NCBI GenBank assembly: GCA_005503085.1
Contig: SCOI01000002.1
Coordinates: forward strand, 186,001-250,000
Origin: Burkholderiales bacterium C2
GTDB taxonomy: Bacteria > Pseudomonadota > Gammaproteobacteria > Burkholderiales > Burkholderiaceae_C
Direction of reading: 5' to 3'
Length of the DNA: 64,000 nucleotides
Shown: in pieces, positions 1-8,055 of the stretch
How positions within the stretch are numbered: position 1 is the stretch's first letter
How the letters are laid out: each line of letters opens with the position of its first letter
Notes under the pieces: generated by a model
What the model was told of the DNA's origin: nothing
Databases searched by the model: none
What the model saw: the letters and a program-made list of their open reading frames with translations, nothing else
Position numbers and translations under genes: made by a program

Positions 1-236
1 TCGCACTGCGGCCGGGTCTGCGCCGCATGGCGTATCAGCTCGATGCCGCTGCCGCCGGGCAGGTCCAGGTCGACCAGCAGCACATCGGGCTGGGTCTGGT
101 CAAAAAGTTTGCGGCCCTGAGGCAGGTCGGGCGCGATGCCCAGCAGTTCGATATCGGGAACACTGGCCAGGGCGAGCTGGAAGGCATCGCGGAATCTGGC
201 CTGATCTTCCACAATCAGCACGGAGAAGTCGGGCAT
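1..236 (-). CDS. Response regulator receiver domain, partial (C-terminus beyond window edge)
   Basis: Reading the minus strand from the ATG at 236 gives MPDFSVLIVEDQARFRDAFQ and continues open to the window edge (78 codons). The N-terminal acidic pair (E10-D11) and the LLVDLDLPGGSGIEL segment, in which the Asp after LLV is the expected phospho-acceptor, are diagnostic of a CheY-like receiver domain. The style is typical of NarL/LuxR-family response regulators, whose helix-turn-helix output domain would lie outside the window, so this subclass is inferred. Only the receiver part is visible. The gene runs in the same direction as the HAD gene upstream of it, with 129 bases between them that contain a perfect palindrome at 302-318. 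Confidence 0.85.
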   Translation of the reverse strand, partial: MPDFSVLIVEDQARFRDAFQLALASVPDIELLGIAPDLPQGRKLFDQTQPDVLLVDLDLPGGSGIELIRHAAQTRPQC

Positions 237-301
237 ATCTGGCTCAGGCAAATGACCGGGCCATTCTGCGGCCCAGACCCTGCAGCCGCAAGCCGCAACT
301 T

Positions 302-318
302 ACCCCCAATGCGGGGGT
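302..318. promoter_or_regulatory. Perfect dyad ACCCCC-N5-GGGGGT upstream of response regulator gene
   Basis: ACCCCC (302-307) and GGGGGT (313-318) form a perfect 6-5-6 dyad 66 bases upstream of the response regulator start. Neither strand has a following T-run, so a classical rho-independent terminator is unlikely. A binding site for the adjacent regulator is the alternative reading (inference). Confidence 0.45.
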
Positions 319-365
319 GATCGTGTCGCCGGAACAGCAAGATTCTGGGGATTGCCAAGAGGCGT

Positions 366-1052
366 TCAGCGCAGCAACTTGCCAAGCTGGCCGATCCGGC
401 GCCCCACATAGGCCGGCCGGCGCCGCATCCGCGCGCTGGCTTCGGGGCCATGCAGGGCCTGGCGCGCCCAGCGCTGCATCCAGACCGTCTGCATGCCGAC
501 CGAGCGGGCCGACTTCTGATGGATCAAGGTGTCCTCGACCAGCACACAGTCGACCAGGCGCAGGCGGTGCCGGGCGGCGATATGGCGGAACATCCGCGCA
601 TCGGGCTTGGGCCGGTGCTCGCCGAACATGCGCATGTCCTCGAAGCCGATGACACGCTCGAAACAGCGCTGCAGACCCAGCGCCGCCAGCACACGCCGCG
701 CATAGGCGGCCGGCGCATTGGTCAGCAGGATCTTGCGGCCCGGCAGGCGCTTGAGCGCCGCCAGGTCATGGGCATGGCTGTGAACCAGGTCCTCCAGCCC
801 CGGCAGGGCATGGGTTTCGGCCAGGAAATGCGGCACGCTGACGCCATGATGGCGCACCAGGCCCAGCAGGGTCGCCCCATAGCGAGACCAGTAGAGCGCA
901 CGCAGCCGGTTGGCCTCGGCGCGCTCGACGCCGACATGGCTCTCGATGTAGTCGGTCATCGCCACATTGAGCGCCCCGAACACATGATGCGAGGCGTTGT
1001 GGACCGTGTTGTCGAGGTCGAACAGCCAGACCGGCCGGCGCTTGCCGCTCAC
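366..1052 (-). CDS. HAD-superfamily pyrimidine 5'-nucleotidase-like hydrolase (SDT1 type)
   Basis: A 228-residue HAD hydrolase. Motif I is DLDNT (residues 12-16), giving the Asp nucleophile and the general acid. Motif II Thr111 lies in LLTNAP, motif III Lys149 in RPKP, and motif IV Glu173-Asp174 in LVEDT. A helical cap follows motif I. The family (SDT1/pyrimidine 5'-nucleotidase) dephosphorylates nucleoside monophosphates such as UMP and CMP; substrate here is inferred from family. The start is a GTG at 1052 lying one base after the argB stop, so it is translationally coupled to argB. The argB-nucleotidase pairing is common in Burkholderiales. Confidence 0.88.
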   Translation of the reverse strand: MSGKRRPVWLFDLDNTVHNASHHVFGALNVAMTDYIESHVGVERAEANRLRALYWSRYGATLLGLVRHHGVSVPHFLAETHALPGLEDLVHSHAHDLAALKRLPGRKILLTNAPAAYARRVLAALGLQRCFERVIGFEDMRMFGEHRPKPDARMFRHIAARHRLRLVDCVLVEDTLIHQKSARSVGMQTVWMQRWARQALHGPEASARMRRRPAYVGRRIGQLGKLLR

Positions 1053-1053
1053 C

Positions 1054-1986
1054 TCAGTGGGACCGGATCATCGTTCCATAAGCCTGATCGGACAGGATCT
1101 CCAGCAGCATCGCATGCGGCACCCGCCCGTCGATGATGTGGACCGCGTTGACCCCGCTCTTGGCCGCGTCCAGCGCCGAGGCGATCTTGGGCAGCATGCC
1201 GCCGGACAGCGTGCCATCGGCGAACAGCGCGTCGATCTCGCGCGCACTCAGGTCGGTCAGCAGATTGCCGGCCTTGTCGAGCACGCCCGGCGTGTTGGTC
1301 AGCAGCACCAGCTTCTCGGCCTTCAGCACCTCGGCCAGCTTGCCGGCCACGACATCGGCATTGATGTTGTAGCTCTCGTTCTCCTCGCCGAAGCCGATCG
1401 GGCTGATCACCGGGATGAACTGGTCGTCCTGCAGCGCCTTCACGACGCTGGGGTCGATCGCGACGATGTCGCCGACCTGGCCGACATCGTGCTCCTTGCT
1501 CGGGTCGTCCTTGTCCACCATCTTCAGCTTGCGGGCGCGGATCATGCCGCCGTCGCGGCCGGTCAGGCCCACGGCCTTGCCACCGGCCACATTGATCAGG
1601 CCGACGATGTCCTGCTGCACCTGGCCGGCCAGCACCCACTCGACCACCTCCATGGTCTCTTCGTCGGTGACGCGCATGCCCTGGATGAACTGGCCCTTCT
1701 TGCCCAGGCGGCTCAGCGCGCCCTCGATCTGCGGCCCTCCGCCATGCACGACCACCGGATTCAGCCCCACCAGCTTCAGCAGCACCACATCCTCGGCGAA
1801 GTCCTGCTGCAGGGCCGGATCGGTCATTGCATTGCCGCCGTACTTGATGACGATGGTCTTGCCATGGAATTTGCGGATGTACGGCAGGGCCTGGGACAGG
1901 ATCTCGGCCTTGTCGCGCGGGGCGATATGCGAAACATCGGCAAACTGGTGCGCCGGCAGAGCGGCAGCAGGGGGCTCGGTCTTCAT
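1054..1986 (-). CDS. argB: Acetylglutamate kinase ArgB
   Basis: 310 residues, with the typical amino-acid-kinase fold signature. The phosphate-binding VIKYGGNAM contains Lys48, the substrate loop VVHGGGPQI follows at about residue 78, and [15 protein letters not shown] near residue 205 matches the ATP/NAG region. The enzyme phosphorylates N-acetyl-L-glutamate with ATP, the second step of the cyclic arginine pathway, and is the usual arginine-feedback point. The N-terminus carries the extra helix found in arginine-inhibited ArgB proteins (inference from length). The start ATG at 1986 is divergent from the CDF transporter gene. It is followed after one base by the HAD gene. Confidence 0.97.
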   Translation of the reverse strand: MKTEPPAAALPAHQFADVSHIAPRDKAEILSQALPYIRKFHGKTIVIKYGGNAMTDPALQQDFAEDVVLLKLVGLNPVVVHGGGPQIEGALSRLGKKGQFIQGMRVTDEETMEVVEWVLAGQVQQDIVGLINVAGGKAVGLTGRDGGMIRARKLKMVDKDDPSKEHDVGQVGDIVAIDPSVVKALQDDQFIPVISPIGFGEENESYNINADVVAGKLAEVLKAEKLVLLTNTPGVLDKAGNLLTDLSAREIDALFADGTLSGGMLPKIASALDAAKSGVNAVHIIDGRVPHAMLLEILSDQAYGTMIRSH

Positions 1987-2029
1987 GGTGTCGGTTGTCG
2001 CTGCGAGTTGAGGAGCGAATTCATTGTAG

Positions 2030-2045
2030 GGGCCGGGCCCGGCCC
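2030..2045. repeat. 16-bp perfect GC palindrome in argB/CDF divergent region
   Basis: GGGCCGGGCCCGGCCC is a perfect palindrome, flanked at 2022-2026 by ATTGT and at 2053-2057 by ACAAT, which extends the symmetry. It lies between the argB start and the CDF start, where both promoters must be. It could be an operator or a structure in the CDF leader; the sequence alone does not decide. Confidence 0.4.
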
Positions 2046-2063
2046 AGCCGCGACAATGCCTGC

Positions 2064-2948
2064 ATGCAAGTCAGCGCCTATTTGAAGCTCTCGGTGGCGG
2101 TGGCCCTGGCCACCATCATCCTGAAGACCGCCGCCTGGTGGTGGACCGGCTCGGTCAGCCTGGCCGCCGATGCGCTGGAGTCCCTGGTCAATCTGGCCGG
2201 CGCCCTGTTCGCGCTGGCGATGGTGACGATCGCGGCGCGCCCGCCCGATGCCGACCACCCCTACGGCCACCACAAGGCCGAGTACTTCTCCAGCGGCTTC
2301 GAGGGTGTGCTGATTCTTGCCGCCGGCCTGGGCATTGCCTGGGCGGCGCTGCAGCGGCTGCTGGACCCGCAGCCGGTCGAGGCCATAGGCCTGGGCGTGG
2401 CGCTGGCCGTGCTCAGCTCGGCGCTCAACGGAGGACTGGCCTGGGCCATGCTCAAGAAGGCGCGCCAGCACCGCTCGGCCGCGCTGGAGGCCGACGCCCG
2501 CCATCTGTTCACCGATGTCTGGACCTCGGCCGGCGTCGTGCTGGGCCTGATCGGCGTGCTGCTGACGGGCTGGCTGTGGCTGGACCCGCTGCTGGCCCTG
2601 TTGGTGGCGGGCAATATCCTGCGCGAGGGCTATCGCCTGGTGCGTGACTCGAGTTCCGGCCTGATGGACGAGGCGCTCGATGCCGAGGTCCAGGCCAGCA
2701 TCCGCCAGGTGCTGGACGGCTATGCCGACGCGACGGTGCGCTTCGACCATGTGGCCACCCGGGCCGCCGGCCAGCGCCGTTTTGTCGATCTGCATATGCA
2801 CATGCCCCCGTCCTGGACCCTGGGTCGGGCGGCCGAGCTGCGCAACGCGGTCGAGCAGGCGCTGATGGCGGCGGTGCCGGGGCTGCGCGCCAGCATCCAG
2901 CTGCTGCCGCTGGATGTCGAAGCCCATTTTGAAAATCAGAAGGAGTGA
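2064..2948 (+). CDS. Cation diffusion facilitator (CDF) family transporter
   Basis: 294 residues counted from the ATG at 2064 ([10 protein letters not shown]). A frame open further upstream would add 23 residues of non-family sequence, so the later start is preferred. Six membrane segments fill the first ~200 residues, followed by a ~85-residue cytoplasmic domain, as in FieF-type antiporters that export Zn, Fe, Cd or Co. [11 protein letters not shown] (65-75) and the TM5 site HxxxD (HLFTD) are conserved. The TM2 metal site, usually D/HxxxD, reads E39-S-L-V-N43 here, a variant that leaves the metal uncertain. The stop overlaps the region of the dtd start, making a CDF-dtd-VOC operon. Confidence 0.9.
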   Translation: MQVSAYLKLSVAVALATIILKTAAWWWTGSVSLAADALESLVNLAGALFALAMVTIAARPPDADHPYGHHKAEYFSSGFEGVLILAAGLGIAWAALQRLLDPQPVEAIGLGVALAVLSSALNGGLAWAMLKKARQHRSAALEADARHLFTDVWTSAGVVLGLIGVLLTGWLWLDPLLALLVAGNILREGYRLVRDSSSGLMDEALDAEVQASIRQVLDGYADATVRFDHVATRAAGQRRFVDLHMHMPPSWTLGRAAELRNAVEQALMAAVPGLRASIQLLPLDVEAHFENQKE

Positions 2949-2950
2949 GC

Positions 2951-3391
2951 GTGATCGCGGTATTGCAAAGAGTCAGTGAGGCCCGGGTCGATGTGGCCGG
3001 CCAGACCGTCGGCCGGATCGGCCCCGGCATTCTGCTGCTGGTCTGTGCCGAGTCCGAGGACAGCGAAGCGCTGGCCGAGAAGCTGATTGCCAAGGTGCTG
3101 AAGCTGCGCATCTTCGGCGATGCCGCCGGCAAGATGAATCTGAGCCTGCAGGACGTCGGCGGCGGCCTGCTGATCGTCTCCCAGTTCACGCTGGCGGCGG
3201 ACACCAGCGGCGGCAACCGCCCCAGCTTCAGCGGCGCGGCCCGGCCCGAGCTCGGACGACGGCTTTACGAGCATTGCCTGAGTTACGCTCGCAGCCAGCA
3301 TGCGGAGGTGGCCGGCGGCGAGTTCGGCGCGGACATGCAGGTCAGCCTGCTCAACGACGGCCCGGTGACCATCCCGCTGCGCATCCAGTGA
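2951..3391 (+). CDS. dtd: D-aminoacyl-tRNA deacylase DTD
   Basis: 146 residues, full length for DTD. It starts [13 protein letters not shown] from a GTG at 2951, five bases after the Shine-Dalgarno AAGGAG at 2940-2945; an in-frame GTG at 2945 overlaps that ribosome site and is rejected. The two family motifs are present: SQFTL (residues 61-65 approx.) and the C-terminal NDGPVT, which carries the cross-subunit Gly-cisPro that gates D- versus L-residues. The homodimeric enzyme hydrolyses D-aminoacyl-tRNA and so protects translation from D-amino acids, a role of note beside the D-amino-acid genes elsewhere in the window. Confidence 0.96.
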   Translation: MIAVLQRVSEARVDVAGQTVGRIGPGILLLVCAESEDSEALAEKLIAKVLKLRIFGDAAGKMNLSLQDVGGGLLIVSQFTLAADTSGGNRPSFSGAARPELGRRLYEHCLSYARSQHAEVAGGEFGADMQVSLLNDGPVTIPLRIQ

Positions 3392-3417
3392 GCGACAAAC
3401 CGTCAAGGAGGACCCCG

Positions 3418-3810
3418 ATGATCAGCTACGCCACCCTGGGCACCGCCGACCCCGGTCGTGCCGCCCTGTTCTACGACGCCGTGCTGGCCCCGCTGGGCCA
3501 GCAGCGCAGCTATGCCGACGAGAATATGGTCGGCTACAAATCGGCCGCACAGCCCGAGGCCAATTCGACCTTGTGGATCTGCAAGCCCTTCGACGGCCGG
3601 CCGGCCACGGTAGGCAATGGCTGCATGCTGGCCCTGGCCGCCGAGACCCGCGAGCAGGTGCAGGCCGTGCATGCCGCCGCGCTGGCGGCCGGAGGCGCCA
3701 ACGAGGGCGCGCCGGGTCTGCGCGAGGTCTACGGCCCCGACATCTATCTGGCCTACTTCCGCGATCTGGACGGCAACAAGCTGGCGGTGATCTGCCGCGC
3801 CAAGGGCTGA
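3418..3810 (+). CDS. VOC family (glyoxalase/bleomycin-resistance-like) protein
   Basis: 130 residues from the ATG at 3418, preceded by the strong ribosome site AAGGAGG. The single vicinal-oxygen-chelate domain shows the usual start ISYATLGTADPGRAALFYDA and end LAYFRDLDGNKLAVICR; the terminal strand pattern FRDLDGN is typical. The family binds a divalent metal and includes glyoxalases, dioxygenases and resistance proteins; no specific reaction can be assigned. It follows dtd by 26 bases and is the last gene of the operon, ending at a strong terminator. Confidence 0.9.
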   Translation: MISYATLGTADPGRAALFYDAVLAPLGQQRSYADENMVGYKSAAQPEANSTLWICKPFDGRPATVGNGCMLALAAETREQVQAVHAAALAAGGANEGAPGLREVYGPDIYLAYFRDLDGNKLAVICRAKG

Positions 3811-3817
3811 AATGAAA

Positions 3818-3839
3818 AAACCCGCCGAGCGGCGGGTTT
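3818..3839. terminator. Bidirectional rho-independent terminator
   Basis: AAACCCGCC (3818-3826), loop GAGC, GGCGGGTTT (3831-3839), with A-runs to the left and T's to the right. It sits between the convergent VOC (+) and Bug receptor (-) genes and can serve both. Confidence 0.9.
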
Positions 3840-3865
3840 CCTGATGCGAGGCCAGCCTCGATCAA

Positions 3866-4834
3866 TCAATCAGCATACTGACCTGCGGCCTTGATGACCG
3901 GGCCCCATTTATTGATCTCGGCCTCGACAAACTTCTTGTGCTCGGCGCCGTTGAGACGCCCGTCGGTGATGATGACCGCACCCAGGGCTTCCTGGCGCTT
4001 GATGAACTCGGGGTCCTTCAGCGCCGTTTTCAGGGCCGCGTTGATCTTGTCGACGATGGCCTTGGGCGTGCCCTTGGGTGCGTAAACGCCGTGCCAGATC
4101 GACACATTGAAGCCCTTCAGCCCGGACTCGTCCAGCGTCGGCAGCTTGGACAGCGCCGGCGTGCTCAGGCGCTTGGTGGTCGTGACGGCGAAGGCCTTGA
4201 CCTTGCCCGACTCGATCTGGCTGGTGGTGTTGGTGGTCTGGTCGCACATGATGTCGACCTGACCGCCCAGCAGATCGGTCATCGCCGGGCCCGTGCCCTT
4301 GTAAGGCACCGTGGTCATGTCGAGCTTGATGGCGCTCTGGAACAGCAGGCCGCACAGATGCGAGGCGGCGCCCAGGCCGGCATTGGCCAGATTGACCTTG
4401 CCCTTGTTGGCTTCCAGCCACTTGGTCAGCTCGGCATAGTTGTTGGCCGGCAGACCGGGCTTGCCGATCAGGGTCATCGGCACTTCATTGACCATGCCCA
4501 GGTACTCGAAGTCGTCCAGGGTCTTGTACTGCATATTGCGGTACAGGGCCGGCGAGGTGGCCATGCTGATGTGGTGCAGCAGCAGGGTGTAGCCGTCCGG
4601 TGCGGCCTTGGCCACCTTGGTGGCACCCAGCGTGCCGCCGGCACCGCCGACGTTCTCGATCACGATGGTGGCACCCAGCGGCTTGCGCAGCGCTTCGGCC
4701 AGATCACGCGCCACCTTGTCGGTGGGGCCGCCGGCCGAGAACGGCACCACGATGTTGACGGGTTTCTCGGGATACTCGGCCCAGACAGCACCGGCAGCAA
4801 CGGTGGCCAGACCAGCCAGCATGAACTTCTTCAT
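3866..4834 (-). CDS. Bug-family tripartite tricarboxylate transporter substrate-binding protein
   Basis: 322 residues with a Sec signal peptide (KKFMLAGLATVAAGAVWA) followed by YPEKPVNIVVPFSAGGPTD, the classic start of mature Bug/TctC periplasmic receptors. The rest (APDGYTLL, VPYKGTGPAMTDLLGGQVD) matches family landmarks. Bug proteins bind small carboxylates; most are orphans without membrane partners, as here. Two in-frame ATGs lie six bases apart (4840 and 4834). The ribosome site ACGAGG abuts the first, so the second has proper spacing and is chosen. It is divergent from the rhodanese-like gene. Confidence 0.93.
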   Translation of the reverse strand: MKKFMLAGLATVAAGAVWAEYPEKPVNIVVPFSAGGPTDKVARDLAEALRKPLGATIVIENVGGAGGTLGATKVAKAAPDGYTLLLHHISMATSPALYRNMQYKTLDDFEYLGMVNEVPMTLIGKPGLPANNYAELTKWLEANKGKVNLANAGLGAASHLCGLLFQSAIKLDMTTVPYKGTGPAMTDLLGGQVDIMCDQTTNTTSQIESGKVKAFAVTTTKRLSTPALSKLPTLDESGLKGFNVSIWHGVYAPKGTPKAIVDKINAALKTALKDPEFIKRQEALGAVIITDGRLNGAEHKKFVEAEINKWGPVIKAAGQYAD

Positions 4835-4924
4835 CGTCATCCTCGTTGTGTAGTAGGTTCAGGCCTGCAATGCTAGGGGCCGCTTGTGCGCATGGCGTAG
4901 CGGGAAATACGTAAGTGCCGCCGA

Positions 4925-4973
4925 GGTCCATATATCGACATCGAATATTGATCCTGCGAATCTGTATTGGACC
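4925..4973. repeat. Inverted repeat GGTCCA...TGGACC in low-GC divergent promoter region
   Basis: The interval 4835-5002 is much more AT-rich than its surroundings and holds GGTCCA (4925-4930) and TGGACC (4968-4973), with partial extension of symmetry inward. It lies between the divergent Bug receptor and rhodanese-like genes. It may be a paired operator; no regulator gene is adjacent, so this is weak. Confidence 0.35.
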
Positions 4974-5002
4974 GAATAAGCCTCGGCTTCTAGAGTGCGG
5001 GC

Positions 5003-5548
5003 ATGAAAATCGCCACCACCGCCCGCCGCCTGCCCGCTTTCGCCGCCGCGTTGCTGCTGCTGGCCTCGGGTCTGGCCCGGGCCGAGGTCGTCTCGGCCCC
5101 TGCGGCGGCACAGCGCCTGCAAGAGGGGGCACAGGCCTGGGATGTGCGCGCGTCCGGACCGGGCCAGGTCTTGCCCGGCGCGGTGCAGCTCGATGCCCAG
5201 GCCTGCCTGCAATGGCTGGCCTCGGGGAATGTGCAGGCACTCAGCGCGGCGGTGTCGGCCGCCGGCATCGACCTGTCCCGCGATGTGGTGATTTACGGCA
5301 GCGCAGGCGACGCCAGTGCCCAGGCGCTTTACACCGCGCTGCAGACGGTGGCGACCGGCCGTGTGCTGTGGTTCGTCGGCGGCATTGCCGAGTGGCAACT
5401 CAGCGGCCGCGCCACCGTGGCGCAGCCGAGCCCGCGTCTGCCGGTGCCCCAGCATCTGGTGGCACTGAGCGCCGAGGCCACGCCCCGCATGGCGGCAGCC
5501 AGCCTGCGCGACCCGGCCACACCGCCCGCACTGCTGGCGGCACGCTGA
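5003..5548 (+). CDS. Exported rhodanese-like domain protein lacking the active-site Cys
   Basis: 181 residues. A signal peptide (MKIATTARRLPAFAAALLLLASGLARA) precedes a single rhodanese-like fold: AWDVRASG resembles the conserved lead strand, VVIYGSAGDASAQ the active-site loop, and WFVGGIAEW the downstream GG motif. The catalytic cysteine position (usually YCxxGxRS) is occupied by Gly in YGSAGDAS, so sulfur transfer is not expected. A binding or structural role in the periplasm is the likely alternative (inference). It is a single gene; a minus-strand ligase gene converges on it. Confidence 0.75.
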   Translation: MKIATTARRLPAFAAALLLLASGLARAEVVSAPAAAQRLQEGAQAWDVRASGPGQVLPGAVQLDAQACLQWLASGNVQALSAAVSAAGIDLSRDVVIYGSAGDASAQALYTALQTVATGRVLWFVGGIAEWQLSGRATVAQPSPRLPVPQHLVALSAEATPRMAAASLRDPATPPALLAAR

Positions 5549-5573
5549 GCCGATCCCGCCTCAGCCGTCCGAC

Positions 5574-6827
5574 TCAGTCATATTTGCGTGCGTCCTCGAT
5601 CACCCGCCCGTCATTGGGCAGGGTGCCGGGCGCCAGCAGCAGCACCTCGGCGCGCAGCTTGGTGATGTCGCGCACCACGCCGGCCACCTGCTCGGCCAGG
5701 CCTTCGGCCGGCTCGGCCACCTCCAGATTCAAAGTCATGCGGTCCTGGGCCATCTCGCCCTCGACCACCAGCCGCGCCCGCAGCACCGCCGGGAAGCGCT
5801 TGGCAATCTCGGCCACCTGAGCTGCATGGACAAACATGCCGCGCACCTTGGCGCTCTGGTCGGCCCGGCCCATCCAGCCCTTGATGCGGGTGTTGGTGCG
5901 GCCGGTCGGGCAAGTCCCCGGCAGCACGGCCGACAAGTCGCCGGTGCCAAAGCGTATCAGCGGGTAGTCGGCATTCAGGGTCGTGACGACCAGCTCGCCG
6001 ACCTCGCCGTCCGGCACAGGATCACCGCTGCCGGGGCGCACGATCTCGACGATCACGCCCTCGTCCAGCACCAGGCCCTCGCGGGCAGCCGTCTCATAGG
6101 CGATCAGGCCGAGGTCGGCGGTGGCATAGCACTGGTAGCCTTGCACGCCGCGCGCGATCAGCCAGTCGCGCAGCGAAGGCGGGAAAGCCTCGCCGCTGAC
6201 CAGGGCCTTGGCGATCGACAGGGTCTGGCCGGCCTCGGCCGCCTTGTCGAGCAGGATCTTCAAAAAGCTGGGCGTGCCGACATAGGCATCGGGCCGCAGC
6301 TCGGCGATGGCCTGCAACTGCAGCTCGGTATTGCCGACGCCGCCCGGGAACACCGTGCAGCCCAGCGCATGGGCGCCGGTTTCCATCATCGAGCCGGCCG
6401 GTGTGAGGTGGTAGCTGAAGCTGTTGTGCACCAGCTCGCCGGCTGCAAAGCCGGCCGCATGCAGGGCACGGGCGACGCGCCAGTAGTCGCCGGCCCGGCC
6501 CTCGGGCTCGTAAATCGTGCCGGGCGACTGGAATACGCGCCGGGCCGTGCCCCAGCCGATCGCCGCGAAACCGCCGAAGGGCTGGCCCGGGCGCTGCGCC
6601 TGCTGGCGCTCCAGCAGCTCATGCTTGCGCGTCACCGGCAGGCGCGCGAGCGCCGCGCGGCTGCTGATGGCCGAGGCATCAACGCCGGCCAGGATCTCGG
6701 CAAAGGCCGGCGCCCGGCTTTGCGCATGGGCAATCTGGCCGGCCAGCGCGGCCATCAAGGCCTGCTCACGCTGCGCCGGGTCGCGGGTTTCGAGGCTGTC
6801 GTGGAAGGCGCTATCGTTGCTACTCAT
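5574..6827 (-). CDS. Phenylacetate-CoA ligase-like AMP-binding enzyme (PaaK family)
   Basis: 417 residues from the ATG at 6827 (MSSNDSAFHD); an upstream ATG at 6836 lacks room for a ribosome site. The layout follows PaaK-type acyl-adenylating enzymes: LVHNSFSYHLTPAG in the N-terminal part, GTPSFLKILLDKA, the YATADLGLIAYE nucleotide loop, FGTGDLSAVLPG and a C-terminal domain with IKGWMGRADQSAKVRGMFV. Such enzymes activate aryl or alkyl acids to CoA thioesters with ATP. It is the last gene of the LivGHMKF-ligase operon and overlaps the 103-residue gene before it by 8 bases, so it likely activates the imported acid. Confidence 0.85.
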   Translation of the reverse strand: MSSNDSAFHDSLETRDPAQREQALMAALAGQIAHAQSRAPAFAEILAGVDASAISSRAALARLPVTRKHELLERQQAQRPGQPFGGFAAIGWGTARRVFQSPGTIYEPEGRAGDYWRVARALHAAGFAAGELVHNSFSYHLTPAGSMMETGAHALGCTVFPGGVGNTELQLQAIAELRPDAYVGTPSFLKILLDKAAEAGQTLSIAKALVSGEAFPPSLRDWLIARGVQGYQCYATADLGLIAYETAAREGLVLDEGVIVEIVRPGSGDPVPDGEVGELVVTTLNADYPLIRFGTGDLSAVLPGTCPTGRTNTRIKGWMGRADQSAKVRGMFVHAAQVAEIAKRFPAVLRARLVVEGEMAQDRMTLNLEVAEPAEGLAEQVAGVVRDITKLRAEVLLLAPGTLPNDGRVIEDARKYD

Positions 6828-7131
6828 TTTTATCATCCGTCCAGCGCGCCAGGCGCTTCTTGATCTCGTCCTGCAGCGCGCGCACATCGGCGCTGCTCTT
6901 GCAGGTCTTGCTGTCCCATTCGGGGCTGCGCGCCGGCCGCCGGGCCAGCCGGGCCGTCAGCTGGGTCGCGTCAATGCTCAGCTCGATCACGCTCATGCCT
7001 TGCAAGGTGAAGCCGTTGCCGCGCTCGCTGAGCTGGCGCAGATCGCGCAAGGCGCGCTTGAGCTGGATCAGGGCCAGATCGGGCTTGAAGGCCGGCGGGG
7101 CAAAGAAGTCCTGGGGTTCGTCGTCGCTCAT
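6820..7131 (-). CDS. Conserved hypothetical protein, 103 aa, in ABC-importer operon
   Basis: A small hydrophilic protein starting MSDDEPQDFFAPPAFKPD, with two helical stretches (LALIQLKRALRDLRQLSER and DVRALQDEIKKRLARW) and no signal or membrane segment. I do not recognise a domain. It sits 16 bases after the livF-like gene and overlaps the start of the PaaK-like ligase by 8 bases, so it is co-translated with the importer. A role as a ligase partner or an adaptor is possible but unsupported. Confidence 0.7.
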   Translation of the reverse strand: MSDDEPQDFFAPPAFKPDLALIQLKRALRDLRQLSERGNGFTLQGMSVIELSIDATQLTARLARRPARSPEWDSKTCKSSADVRALQDEIKKRLARWTDDKNE

Positions 7132-7147
7132 CGCAGGCGCTCCCCGG

Positions 7148-7954
7148 TCAGGCCAACCAGCGCTTGCGGCGCTTGTAGCTCTTGACGTCCTTGAAGCTCT
7201 TGCGGTCGCCGCCGCCCATGCCCAGATAGAACTCCTTGACGTCCTCGTTCTCGCGCAAGGCCTTGGCCTCACCGTCCATCACGACGCGACCGTTCTCCAG
7301 GATGTAGCCGTAGTCGGCATAGCGCAGCGCCATATTGGTGTTCTGCTCGGCGAGGAAGAAGGTCGTGCCTTCCTTGCTGTTCAGGTCCTTGACGATCTCG
7401 AACACCTCTTCGACGATCTGCGGCGCCAGGCCCATCGAGGGCTCGTCGAGCAGCACCATCTTCGGGTTGGCCATCAGCGCGCGGCCGATCGCGCACATCT
7501 GCTGCTCGCCGCCCGAGGTGTAGGCAGCCTGCGAGCCGCGCCGCGTCTTCAGGCGCGGGAAGTAGTTGTAGACCTTCTCCAGGGTCTCGGCCACCGCCGC
7601 CTTGCCGTCCTTGCGGGTGTAGGCGCCGGTCATCAGGTTTTCCTCGATGCTGAGGTGGGCAAAGCAATGCCGGCCCTCCATCACCTGGATCACGCCGCGA
7701 TCCACCATGGCCGAGGTGCTGAGCTTCTCGATGCGCTCGCCGCGCAGCTCGATGCTGCCCTTGGTGACCTCGCCGCGCTCGCCGGCCAGCAGGTTAGAAA
7801 CCGCCCGCAAGGTGGTGGTCTTGCCGGCGCCGTTGCCGCCCAGCAAGGCCACGACCGCGCCCTCCTTGACCTGCAGGGACACGCCCTTGAGCACCAGGAT
7901 CACATGGTTGTAGATGACCTCGATGCCGTTGACGTTCAGAAGAATATTGCTCAT
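7148..7954 (-). CDS. ABC transporter ATP-binding protein, LivF type
   Basis: 268 residues. Walker A is GGNGAGKTTTL (about residues 39-49), Walker B VLLDEP (about 165-170), and the D-loop and H-switch region is FFLAEQN. The signature motif reads TSGGEQQM instead of the usual LSGGE, a mild variation. A basic C-terminal tail (SYKRRKRWLA) extends past the normal LivF end (about 235 residues); similar tails occur in the subfamily found beside acyl-CoA ligases. It forms the ATPase pair with the LivG-type protein at 11481-12266. It is separated from the upstream binding-protein gene by three hairpins. Confidence 0.93.
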   Translation of the reverse strand: MSNILLNVNGIEVIYNHVILVLKGVSLQVKEGAVVALLGGNGAGKTTTLRAVSNLLAGERGEVTKGSIELRGERIEKLSTSAMVDRGVIQVMEGRHCFAHLSIEENLMTGAYTRKDGKAAVAETLEKVYNYFPRLKTRRGSQAAYTSGGEQQMCAIGRALMANPKMVLLDEPSMGLAPQIVEEVFEIVKDLNSKEGTTFFLAEQNTNMALRYADYGYILENGRVVMDGEAKALRENEDVKEFYLGMGGGDRKSFKDVKSYKRRKRWLA

Positions 7955-7974
7955 GGTCTCAGCCTCGTTGACTC

Positions 7975-8042
7975 GTCACAACGCCGCGCGCGGCGTTGTG
8001 ACAAGGGCTCCTCGGGGAGCCCCCGCGCCCCGGGCGGGGCGC
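7975..8042 (-). promoter_or_regulatory. Three consecutive hairpins between binding-protein gene and livF-type gene
   Basis: Three stem-loops are packed head to tail: a 14-bp perfect palindrome (7975-8002), GGGCTCC/GGAGCCC (8005-8022), and GCGCCCC/GGGGCGC (8025-8042). No T-run follows on the transcribed strand. Placed directly 3' of the solute-binding-protein gene, they fit partial termination or 3'-end protection of the upstream mRNA, which would give excess binding protein over the ATPase (inference). Confidence 0.7.
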
Positions 8043-8055
8043 GACAGGGATGGAA

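Noticed and set aside
1995-2063. Longer N-terminus for the CDF transporter
   Set aside because: The 23 extra residues are Arg-rich and unlike any CDF N-terminus; the ATG at 2064 leads straight into the first membrane region.
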